DNA from: JAAYZK01 sp964535025
GTDB taxonomy: Bacteria; Planctomycetota; Phycisphaerae; SM23-33; FEN-1343
Length of the DNA stretch: 36,709 nt
NCBI GenBank assembly: GCA_964535025.1
Contig: CAZHRW010000235.1
Coordinates: 1-36,709, forward strand
Reading direction: 5' to 3'
Positions 16,263 to 22,675 of this stretch are shown piece by piece (position 1 is the stretch's first letter; every line of letters begins with the position of its first letter). The notes below the pieces were generated by a model. The model did not search any database and was not told where the DNA came from. It worked only from the letters and a program-made list of their open reading frames with translations. The translations under genes were made by a program, and so were the position numbers.

Positions 16263-17648
16263 TCAGACCACGCCCTGGGCGAGCATGGCGTCGGCGACCT
16301 TGCTGAAGCCGGCGATGTTGGCCCCGGCGACCAGGTTGCCCGGCTTGCCATAGGCCTCGGCGGCGTCGGTGCACTGGGTGTAGATGTCGTTCATGATCGT
16401 CTGCAGCCGCCGGTCGACCTCGTCGAAGTGCCAGCTCAGGCGCATCGAGTTCTGGCACATCTCCAGGGCGCTGGTGGCCACGCCGCCGGCGTTGGCGGCC
16501 TTGGCGGGGGCGAAGGCGACGCCGTTGTCCTGGAAGATGTCGATGGCCTCGGGCGTCGAGGGCATGTTGGCCCCCTCGCCGACGGCCTTGCAGCCGTTTC
16601 TGACCAGGGCCTGGGCGGCCTTGGCGTCGATCTCGTTCTGCGTCGCCGACGGCAGGGCGACGTCGCAGGGGACCGTCCAGATGCCCTGCCAGCTTTCTGT
16701 GTACTGGGCGGACCGGTGCGCTTCGGCGTACTCGCGGATCCGGCCGCGCTCGACCTCCTTGATCCGCCGGACGGTGTCCAGGTCGATCCCGCCCTCGTCG
16801 ACGATGTAGCCGCCCGAGTCGCTCATGGCGATCACGGTGCCGCCGAGCTCGTGGACCTTCTGCGTGGCGTAAATGGCAACGTTGCCGCTGCCGGAGACGA
16901 CCACCTTCTTGCCCGTCCAGTCGGTGCCCAGGTCGGCGAGCATCTGCGAGACAAAGTACACCAGGCCGTACCCGGTGGCCTCGGTGCGGACCAGCGACCC
17001 GCCCCACTCGAGACCCTTGCCGGTCAGCACGCCGGTGAAGGTGTTGGTGAGCTTCTTGTACTGGCCGAACAGGTAGCCGATCTCGCGGCCGCCGACGCCG
17101 ATGTCGCCGGCGGGGATGTCGGTATCCGGGCCGATGTGGCGGAACAGCTCGCTCATGAAGCTCTGGCAGAAGCGCATGACTTCGTGGTCGCTCTTGCCCT
17201 TGGGGTCGAAATCGCTGCCGCCCTTGCCGCCGCCGATGGGGGTGGTGGTCAGGGCGTTCTTGAAGACCTGCTCGAAGCCGAGGAACTTGATGATGCCCAG
17301 GTAGACCGACGGATGGAACCGCAGGCCGCCCTTGTAGGGGCCGATGGCGGAGTTGAACTCGACGCGGAAGCCCCGGTTGACCTGGATGCGTCCCTCGTCG
17401 TCGACCCAGGGCACGCGAAACATGATCTGCCGCTCGGGCTCGACCATCCGCTCGAAGATGCGGGCCCTGGCCAGCTCGGGGCGTTTGGCGTAGATCAGTT
17501 CGACCGACTCGGCGACTTCCTGCACGGCCTGGTGGAACTCGACCTCGCCGGGGTTCTTGGCCTTCACCTCGGCCATGAACCGGTCGCGGTCGTGCTCGGT
17601 GAACATCTCGGTCATCGTCGCCGGACCGGTAAGGGTGTCTTTACTCAT
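16263..17648 (-). CDS. gdhA: NADP-type glutamate dehydrogenase
   Basis: This enzyme catalyses reductive amination of 2-oxoglutarate with ammonium to glutamate, the low-affinity route of ammonium assimilation. At 461 aa it matches hexameric bacterial GdhA (about 450 aa). The substrate domain carries GPYKGGLRFHP (Lys106), IKFLGFEQ (Lys121) and GGGKGGSDFDPKGKSD with the catalytic-region Lys142. The dinucleotide domain has VVVSGSGNVA and SDSGGYI; the serine after the first strand favours NADP over NAD. The ATG at 17646-17648 has GGAG 8-9 nt upstream. It is divergently transcribed from a gene for an NrpR-type nitrogen repressor. Inverted TGGCA/TGCCA sites overlap its proposed promoter (17772-17799), so repression by that protein is likely. 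Confidence 0.96.
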   Translation of the reverse strand: MSKDTLTGPATMTEMFTEHDRDRFMAEVKAKNPGEVEFHQAVQEVAESVELIYAKRPELARARIFERMVEPERQIMFRVPWVDDEGRIQVNRGFRVEFNSAIGPYKGGLRFHPSVYLGIIKFLGFEQVFKNALTTTPIGGGKGGSDFDPKGKSDHEVMRFCQSFMSELFRHIGPDTDIPAGDIGVGGREIGYLFGQYKKLTNTFTGVLTGKGLEWGGSLVRTEATGYGLVYFVSQMLADLGTDWTGKKVVVSGSGNVAIYATQKVHELGGTVIAMSDSGGYIVDEGGIDLDTVRRIKEVERGRIREYAEAHRSAQYTESWQGIWTVPCDVALPSATQNEIDAKAAQALVRNGCKAVGEGANMPSTPEAIDIFQDNGVAFAPAKAANAGGVATSALEMCQNSMRLSWHFDEVDRRLQTIMNDIYTQCTDAAEAYGKPGNLVAGANIAGFSKVADAMLAQGVV

Positions 17649-17746
17649 GGGATGACTCCGTGTCCAAATCCATTGCGCCGGGAGACCCCCGGCGGCATTC
17701 GCAACCCGTGACTTACGGCGCGGCGGCGCCGCTGGCCGAAATCAAC

Positions 17747-17773
17747 TGCCATTACTGTGGCATAAAAATGCCA
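17747..17773. promoter_or_regulatory. Candidate NrpR operator at the gdhA promoter
   Basis: Three half-sites TGCCA (17747-17751), TGGCA (17758-17762) and TGCCA (17769-17773) are each separated by exactly 6 bp, so successive half-sites are 11 bp apart and alternate in orientation. The right pair, TGGCATAAAAATGCCA, is a near-perfect palindrome touching the proposed gdhA -10 box. Binding here would block gdhA transcription. Confidence 0.5.
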
Positions 17774-17799
17774 GATACGCAAGCCCAAATCGCCGCAAA
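17772..17799 (-). promoter_or_regulatory. Predicted promoter of gdhA
   Basis: On the minus strand TTTGCG (17794-17799) and TATCTG (17772-17777) are separated by 16 bp. Other hexamer choices in this AT-richer stretch are possible; all place the start of transcription within or beside the operator candidate. The 376 bp between gdhA and nrpR otherwise hold no gene. A 78-codon frame at 17660-17896 has no recognisable features. Confidence 0.4.
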
Positions 17800-17989
17800 A
17801 AAGATACTTCTCGGCAACGCCCCGCCCAAGACGGCCTTGCAGGCAACACTGCCGCCGCGGACGCCCGGGACCCGCCGACTAAGTCGCTTGGGCTGAAGGA
17901 GCCGGAACATGTCGGCAGATGCGGCCTTAGGGCGTTGCGGCCACCTGAGGGCCCTTCGGTCGACCTCATTTTTCCGTCCGATGCACCCC

Positions 17990-18018
17990 TTGACTTGTGG
18001 CATCATTGCCACTAGAGT
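17990..18018 (+). promoter_or_regulatory. Predicted promoter of the nrpR-like gene
   Basis: TTGACT (17990-17995) and TAGAGT (18013-18018) are separated by exactly 17 bp. The -10 box ends 6 nt before the ATG at 18025, so transcription should start at or next to the A of the ATG. No ribosome binding site is present. Confidence 0.65.
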
Positions 18019-18022
18019 GGCC
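17997..18022. promoter_or_regulatory. Candidate NrpR operator inside its own promoter
   Basis: GTGGCATCATTGCCAC (17997-18012) is an inverted repeat with 6-bp arms filling almost the whole spacer between -35 and -10. A third half-site, TGGCC at 18018-18022, follows the TGCCA by 6 bp, making a second inverted pair, GCCACT-AG-AGTGGC. The half-sites match those at the gdhA promoter, suggesting autoregulation. Confidence 0.55.
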
Positions 18023-18024
18023 CT

Positions 18025-19026
18025 ATGGAAAAGAACCACAAGCTCCAGGCGGTGTTATCGGTCCTCGGCGATAACGACGGCCCCCTCAACAGCCGTGCCA
18101 TCACGCAGCAGCTCCTGTCGGCCGGGCAGCGGATCTCCGAGCGGACCGTCCGGTTGTACCTCAAGGAGACCGACGAGCAGGGGTTGACCGAATCCCACGG
18201 GCGCAAGGGCCGCGTCCTCACCGAGGCCGGCCACGCCGAACTGCGGATCAGCCAGGTGATCCGGCGGGTGGGGTATCTCTCCGGGCAGATCGACCGGATG
18301 ACCTACCAGATGACCTTCGACCTGCACACCCGCAGCGGCAGCGTCGTGGTCAACACCTCCGTCGTCGACGCCGAGCCGCTGGCCGAGCACGTCGACGACA
18401 TCTGCCGCATCTTCGAAAAGGGCTATGCGATGGGGCGCCTGCTGACCGTGCTGGCGCCCGGCGAACGGATCGGCAAGATCCTCATCCCCGACGGCAAGCT
18501 GGGGTTCTGCACCGTGTGCTCCGTGACGCTCAACGGCGTCCTGCTCAAGCACGGGGTCCCCGTCACCAGCCGCTTCGGCGGGCTGATCGAACTGCAGGAG
18601 GGGACCGCCACCCGCTTCGCCGAGATGATCCACTACGACGGCACGAGCATCGACCCGCTGGAGGTCTTCATCCGCAGCGGGATGACCGACTACCGCGGCG
18701 CCATCCGCACCGGCACCGGGCGGATCGGCGCCTCGTTCCGCGAGATCCCCTGCGACGCCCGCCCGCTGGTGAGGCAACTGGGCGGCCACCTCGACGAAAT
18801 CGGCATGGGCGCCATCCTCGCCGTCGGCCTGCCCGGCCAGGCGGTTCTCGAAGTGCCCGTCCCGGCCGAGCGGGTCGGCATGGTCGTCATCGGCGGGCTG
18901 AACCCCGTCGCCATCCTCGAAGAGTACGGCCACCGGGTCTTCTCCCGCGCCCTGTCGGGGCAGATGGACTTCACCCGCCTGCAGCACTACGAGGAGCTGC
19001 CCAAGCTGCTGCGGAATGTTCTTTAA
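18025..19026 (+). CDS. nrpR: NrpR-type transcriptional repressor (winged helix plus NRD domain)
   Basis: The 333-aa product has an N-terminal winged helix (about 5-68, LNSRAITQQLLSAG, ISERTVRLYLKE) of the kind fused to NrpR and also seen in RNase R. A single NrpR regulatory domain (DUF128 type) fills about 75-325, with IGRVGYL-like VIRRVGYLSGQID, GFCTVCSVTLNGVLL and GLIELQEG segments. In methanogenic archaea NrpR represses nitrogen-assimilation genes and is released by 2-oxoglutarate. Some archaeal forms carry two NRD copies; the one-copy layout here resembles NrpRI. Divergent placement from gdhA, the product of which consumes 2-oxoglutarate, supports the same role here. The ATG at 18025 is preceded by a promoter only 6 nt away and no Shine-Dalgarno site. 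It converges with serA, 13 bp apart. Confidence 0.85.
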   Translation: MEKNHKLQAVLSVLGDNDGPLNSRAITQQLLSAGQRISERTVRLYLKETDEQGLTESHGRKGRVLTEAGHAELRISQVIRRVGYLSGQIDRMTYQMTFDLHTRSGSVVVNTSVVDAEPLAEHVDDICRIFEKGYAMGRLLTVLAPGERIGKILIPDGKLGFCTVCSVTLNGVLLKHGVPVTSRFGGLIELQEGTATRFAEMIHYDGTSIDPLEVFIRSGMTDYRGAIRTGTGRIGASFREIPCDARPLVRQLGGHLDEIGMGAILAVGLPGQAVLEVPVPAERVGMVVIGGLNPVAILEEYGHRVFSRALSGQMDFTRLQHYEELPKLLRNVL

Positions 19027-19039
19027 CGGCGCATCGGCC

Positions 19040-20656
19040 CTACCCGTTCTTGCGCTGCTGTTCGGGCAGCGGCTCGAGGCGGACGCTGTAGGCCTCGTTC
19101 ATGAAGGGCATCGCCCTCAGTTCATCGAGCACCGACGCCGGCGGCTGGGCGTCGAGATTCAACGCCAGGACCGCCTTGTTGGTGGCCTTGCGACGGCCGA
19201 AGGTCATCGAGGCGATGTTCACGCCCGCTTCGCCGAACGCGTCGCCGACCTTGCCGATCACGCCGGGCTGGTCGTCGTTGAAACAGATCACCACGTCGCC
19301 CTCGGGGATCATCTCCATGCGGTGCCCGTCGATGGCGACCACGCGGGGGAACTTGTGGCCGAAAATCGCACCGACGGCGGTGCGGGTGCACTTGTCGGTG
19401 GTCACCGCCACCTGCACCAGGTTGGCGAAGTCCCGCACGCGGTCGGAGGTGATCGTCTCGATGGCGATCCCGCGCTCCCTGGCCAGCACCGGGGCGTTGA
19501 CCAGGTTCAGCTCGTTGCCCAGCACCGGCTTGAGCAGCCCGATCGTCAGCGCCGTGGTCACCCCCGACATATTCTGATGGGCGATCTCCCCGCGGTAGAC
19601 GACCTCGACCTTCTGGATCGCTCCGGGCGTGATGTTCGTCAGCAGCGTGCCCATCCGGCTGAGCAGTTCGGCGTAGGGCCGCAGGCTCTCGGGCAATTTC
19701 GTGCCGCCGGAGATATTCACGGCGTTGCGGATCTCCCCGCCGCGGAGCGCCTCGAGGATGATCTCGGCCGCCTCGAGGGCGACGCCCTCCTGGGCCTCCT
19801 CGGTGCTGGCGCCGAGGTGGGGCACGGCGACGACATGGGGATGCTCGATGAGCTTGCGCAGGTCCGCGCTGTCCGGCGGTTCGGCGGTGTAGACGTCCAG
19901 TGCCGCGCCGGCGACGGTCCCGGCCTCCAGGGCGTCCAGCAGGGCCTTCTCGTCGATGATCCCCCCGCGGGCGGCGTTGATCAGCCGTGCCGTGGGCTTC
20001 ATCATCGCCATCTCGGCCGCGCCGATCATGCCCTTGGTGGCGTCGGTCTTGGGCACGTGAACGGTGATGTAGTCGGCGACCTTGTACAGCTCGTCGACCT
20101 CGGCGGCGAACTCCACGCCCTCGGGCACCGCCGCGGCGGTGAGCATCGGGTCGTAGCCGACCACCCGCATGCCCAACGCCATCGCGATCTGCGCCACGGT
20201 CCGCCCGATCCGCCCCAGGCCGATCACGCCGAGCGTCTTGCCGGCCAGTTGCGTGCCCTGGTAGAGCTTGCGGTCCCAGCGGCCCTCCAGCAGGCTCATG
20301 GCGGCCGGGACGATCTTGCGGGACAGCGCCATCATCAGCGTCACGGCCAGCTCGGCGGTCGAGACGGTGTTCCCGCCGGGCGTGTTCATCACGATGATGC
20401 CCCGGCTCGTCGCCGTCGGCAGGTCGACGTTATCGACGCCCACGCCGGCGCGGGCGATCGCCCGCAGCTTGCCCGAACGGGCCAGCACGTCCGCCGTCAG
20501 CTTCGCCCCCGAGCGGATGATGATCCCGTCGTAGTCGCCGATCGTCGCGGCGAGCTCGTCGCCGCTCAGGCCGGTCTTGACGTCGTAGTCGACCTGCTGG
20601 GCCTCGAGGTAGTCCAGGCCCACCTGGCTGAGTTTGTCGGCCACCAGAATCTTCAT
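19040..20656 (-). CDS. serA: D-3-phosphoglycerate dehydrogenase, long form with ACT domain
   Basis: This enzyme oxidises 3-phosphoglycerate to 3-phosphohydroxypyruvate with NAD, the first step of serine synthesis. The 538-aa length is that of the long, three-domain type. The split substrate domain and NAD domain span about 1-315, with IIIRSGAKLT, ARAGVGVDNVD, the Rossmann motif GVIGLGRIGRTVA and the catalytic-region HLGASTEEA. An intervening ASB-type domain lies at about 320-450. A C-terminal ACT domain at about 460-530 (DDQPGVIGKVGDAFGEAGVNI) is the likely site of feedback by serine. The ATG at 20654-20656 has GAGG about 6 nt upstream. It lies 16 bp behind the class V aminotransferase on the same strand, so the two form an operon. 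Confidence 0.95.
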   Translation of the reverse strand: MKILVADKLSQVGLDYLEAQQVDYDVKTGLSGDELAATIGDYDGIIIRSGAKLTADVLARSGKLRAIARAGVGVDNVDLPTATSRGIIVMNTPGGNTVSTAELAVTLMMALSRKIVPAAMSLLEGRWDRKLYQGTQLAGKTLGVIGLGRIGRTVAQIAMALGMRVVGYDPMLTAAAVPEGVEFAAEVDELYKVADYITVHVPKTDATKGMIGAAEMAMMKPTARLINAARGGIIDEKALLDALEAGTVAGAALDVYTAEPPDSADLRKLIEHPHVVAVPHLGASTEEAQEGVALEAAEIILEALRGGEIRNAVNISGGTKLPESLRPYAELLSRMGTLLTNITPGAIQKVEVVYRGEIAHQNMSGVTTALTIGLLKPVLGNELNLVNAPVLARERGIAIETITSDRVRDFANLVQVAVTTDKCTRTAVGAIFGHKFPRVVAIDGHRMEMIPEGDVVICFNDDQPGVIGKVGDAFGEAGVNIASMTFGRRKATNKAVLALNLDAQPPASVLDELRAMPFMNEAYSVRLEPLPEQQRKNG

Positions 20657-20672
20657 CGTACACCTCGTTTCC

Positions 20673-21806
20673 TTATTCCCAGTCGGCCAGCACGGCGGTC
20701 GCGGCGGCGACGCCGGCGCCGAGGGTAACCTTGGCGCCGAACTTGGCCAGCGTGTACTCGATCGCGGCGATCAGGCCGATCGTGTCCAGCGGGTCGATGT
20801 AGCCCATGTGGCTGACGCGGAAGACCTTGCCCTTGATATCCTCCTGCCCGCCGGCGACCGAGCAGCCGTAGGTCTTCTCCAGGGCCTTGCGGAACGCGTC
20901 GTCGATGCCCTTGGGATACCAGATCCCCGTCACCGAATCACTGGGCTGCCGGCTGAACACCCGCAGCCCCAGCGCCTCGGCCGCCGTCCGCGTGGCCTTG
21001 GCCAGCAGGGACGTGCGGGCCCAGATGGTCTCGATGCCGATCTCGTGGATCATGTCCAGAGCCACCTTCAGCCCGCGGAGGAGCGAGACGGCCGGGGTGT
21101 AGGGGGTGTCGTTCTCGGCGACCTTCTTGGCGTAGGCCTTCAGGTCCAGGTAGAACGCCGGCGGCTTGATCGTCGCGGCGGCTTTCATGGCCTTCTCGCT
21201 GACGGCCACGCACGCCAGCCCCGGCGGGAGCATCATGGCCTTCTGCGAGCCCGAGCCGACCACGTCCAGCCCCCACGCCTCCGTCTCGACCGGCAGGGCG
21301 CCGACGGAGGTGATCCCGTCGACCATCAACAGCACGTCGGTTGGCGCGGTGATCCTGCCCAGCGCCTCGACGTCGGTCACCGTCGCCGAGGACGTCTCGC
21401 TGTGGGTGACGATCACGGCGCCGTAGTCGCCGCCGGCGACCTTCTCGGCGACCAGGTCCGGCTGGATCGCCGTGCCCCACTCGAGGACCACCTCGTCGAC
21501 GTCCAGGCCGTACAGGCGGCCGATCTTCGCCCACCGCTCGCCGAACTTGCCGCTGTTGGCGACGAGGACCTTCTTGTCGCGCGGCACGCACGTGGCGATC
21601 GCGGCCTCCATCCCGGCGGTGCCCGAGCCGGCGATCGTCAGGACGTCGCCGGTCGTGCGGAACAGCCTTTTAAGGCCGTCGTTCACCTCGGCGAACATCG
21701 CCTTGAACCGCGGCGTGCGGTGGTGAAACATCGGCCGTGCCATCTCGTTGAGGACCTCCGCGGGCACGTCGGTCGGCCCGGGGGTGAACAAGCGTTCTTT
21801 GATCAT
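20673..21806 (-). CDS. Class V aminotransferase (alanine-glyoxylate/serine-pyruvate type, probable serine pathway)
   Basis: The 377-aa product is a PLP-dependent fold-type I enzyme. It starts with RLFTPGPTDVP, has the phosphate-binding GSGTAGMEAA at 61-70, the PLP-ring Asp163 in VDGITSVGA and the Schiff-base Lys189 in GSGSQKAMMLPPG. The sequence family is that annotated as alanine-glyoxylate, serine-pyruvate or serine-glyoxylate aminotransferase. Its tight linkage to serA suggests it converts phosphohydroxypyruvate to phosphoserine, replacing classical SerC, but a serine-glyoxylate role cannot be excluded. The ATG at 21804-21806 has GGAG about 9 nt upstream; an in-frame ATG at 21857 lacks a site. 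A long structured region precedes it. Confidence 0.9.
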   Translation of the reverse strand: MIKERLFTPGPTDVPAEVLNEMARPMFHHRTPRFKAMFAEVNDGLKRLFRTTGDVLTIAGSGTAGMEAAIATCVPRDKKVLVANSGKFGERWAKIGRLYGLDVDEVVLEWGTAIQPDLVAEKVAGGDYGAVIVTHSETSSATVTDVEALGRITAPTDVLLMVDGITSVGALPVETEAWGLDVVGSGSQKAMMLPPGLACVAVSEKAMKAAATIKPPAFYLDLKAYAKKVAENDTPYTPAVSLLRGLKVALDMIHEIGIETIWARTSLLAKATRTAAEALGLRVFSRQPSDSVTGIWYPKGIDDAFRKALEKTYGCSVAGGQEDIKGKVFRVSHMGYIDPLDTIGLIAAIEYTLAKFGAKVTLGAGVAAATAVLADWE

Positions 21807-22218
21807 CGTTTTCGCTCCAAGGGTTCGGGCGCCCGGCGGGCGCCTCGCGTTGCACACCTTACGTCAACTCATCGGCGATCTAAAGGGGGAAACCGGCCAA
21901 CCGTCGAAACCGAGGGATGCCGCCATCGCACAGAAGCGCCCGCGAAGGCAGAACTTATCGTCAAGACGTCGCTCGAAACGCCTTAACCGACACCGGCAAA
22001 ACCATCTGGCGAGCCGACGGCGCGGGCCTTCAACGCTCCCGGGGGCATCCCCCGGTACACATGCCCGACGAGCGGCCCGTCGGGCAAGACCGCGTACCGC
22101 ACCGGCGGCACCTGCCTTGGGCCGTCACTCCTTCACGCTGTCGACGCCACCACCGCATCATCCCTGCTCCACCACGCCGTCCGCCCCACGGCACCCCCGT
22201 CACGCGGACGACGTCCAA
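21807..22218 (-). other. Long gene-free, structured leader candidate of the aminotransferase-serA operon
   Basis: No convincing reading frame occupies this stretch on either strand. It contains several GC-rich hairpins, among them GGCGCCC/GGGCGCC close to the aminotransferase start, CCGGGGG/CCCCCGG (22039-22055) and a two-tier stem at 22053-22099 (outer CGGTAC/GTACCG, inner GCCCGACG/CGTCGGGC). The last two share bases 22053-22055 and so cannot form together. If the promoter at 22225-22253 is used, this is an untranslated leader of about 410 nt. It could be a riboswitch-like element, a separate small RNA or decayed sequence; it does not match any RNA family I can recognise by eye. Confidence 0.4.
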
Positions 22219-22224
22219 GTCCTT

Positions 22225-22253
22225 ACACTACGACGCCCCGGCCGACCTGTCAA
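22225..22253 (-). promoter_or_regulatory. Predicted promoter reading toward the aminotransferase and serA
   Basis: On the minus strand the consensus -35 box TTGACA (22248-22253) and TAGTGT (22225-22230) are separated by 17 bp. Transcription would start near 22218, about 410 nt before the first start codon on that strand. Confidence 0.5.
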
Positions 22254-22301
22254 TGGGGCTGTGAAAAAAATAACAGAGCAAATCCGGATTTTCCGATTCC
22301 C

Positions 22302-22330
22302 TTGGCGGCCCGCCCGTCAGTATGTATACT
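22302..22330 (+). promoter_or_regulatory. Promoter of the tRNA-Ala gene
   Basis: TTGGCG (22302-22307) and TATACT (22325-22330) are separated by 17 bp. The -10 box ends 24 nt before the first tRNA base. Confidence 0.7.
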
Positions 22331-22354
22331 GTGCAAGCGTGGCCCTAACCACCC

Positions 22355-22427
22355 GGGGACGTAGCTCAGTTGGGAGAGCGGCTGGTTCGCAATCAGCAGG
22401 TCGTCGGTTCGAGTCCGATCGTCTCCA
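22355..22427 (+). tRNA. tRNA-Ala(CGC)
   Basis: All four stems fold: acceptor GGGGACG with CGTCTCC, D stem GCTC/GAGC, anticodon stem GCTGG/TCAGC with loop TTCGCAA (anticodon CGC, reading GCG), and T stem GTCGG/CCGAT with loop TTCGAGT. The acceptor holds the G3-U70 wobble pair that identifies alanine tRNAs, and the discriminator is A73. The CCA end is not encoded, since the next bases are CTG. It has its own promoter and terminator. Confidence 0.97.
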
Positions 22428-22432
22428 CTGAT

Positions 22433-22455
22433 AAGGCCCGCCACGCGGGCCTTTT
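22433..22455 (+). terminator. Rho-independent terminator of the tRNA-Ala gene
   Basis: AAGGCCCGC, a 3-nt loop and GCGGGCCTT form a 9-bp stem that runs into TTTT, 6 bp after the tRNA. Confidence 0.85.
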
Positions 22456-22525
22456 CACTTCTACGGATACGCCCTGCGCACGGGTTCGATCGGCGGCCTG
22501 ACGACCGCCGGGGGCCGGTCCAATA

Positions 22526-22615
22526 TAGGGGCAGGCCTCGTGCCTGCCCTCGCTCGGCGGCGTGAGGATCGCCGGGGGTCAATGCAAACGAGGGCAACCA
22601 CAAGGGTTGCCCCTA
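22526..22615. repeat. Paired-hairpin intergenic repeat (REP/BIME-like)
   Basis: Two hairpins face each other. The left one starts TAGGGGCAGGC and closes with GCCTGCCCTCG. The right one starts CGAGGGCAACC and closes with GGGTTGCCCCTA. The outer ends (TAGGGGCA and TGCCCCTA) are inverted copies, as are the inner ends (GCCCTCG and CGAGGGC), so the 90-bp unit is symmetric around a 36-bp centre. This resembles the paired REP elements of other bacteria. It fills most of the gap between the tRNA and the leucine-rich-repeat gene. Confidence 0.65.
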
Positions 22616-22675
22616 CAACGGCCGCGGGTGGATGGAAACCGTGGCCCGACGGGGTCCGGACACGGAGCGATCGGC

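Noticed and set aside
17758..17773. Possible sigma54 (-24/-12) promoter in the gdhA upstream region
   Set aside because: TGGCAT and TGC resemble -24/-12 elements, but GG and GC are separated by 9 bp, not the required 10, on both strands. The palindromic form and its partner at nrpR fit an operator better.
17660..17896. 78-codon frame between gdhA and nrpR
   Set aside because: It runs through the operator and promoter region, has no recognisable domain, and shows the composition of non-coding sequence.
18025..18230. RNase R-like assignment for the winged-helix N terminus
   Set aside because: The winged helix is shared with RNase R, but no cold-shock, RNB or S1 domain follows; the remainder is an NrpR regulatory domain.
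21748..22431. 227-codon plus-strand frame upstream of and through the tRNA
   Set aside because: It overlaps the start of the aminotransferase gene and the whole tRNA-Ala gene, and its product is a low-complexity Arg/Pro-rich sequence.
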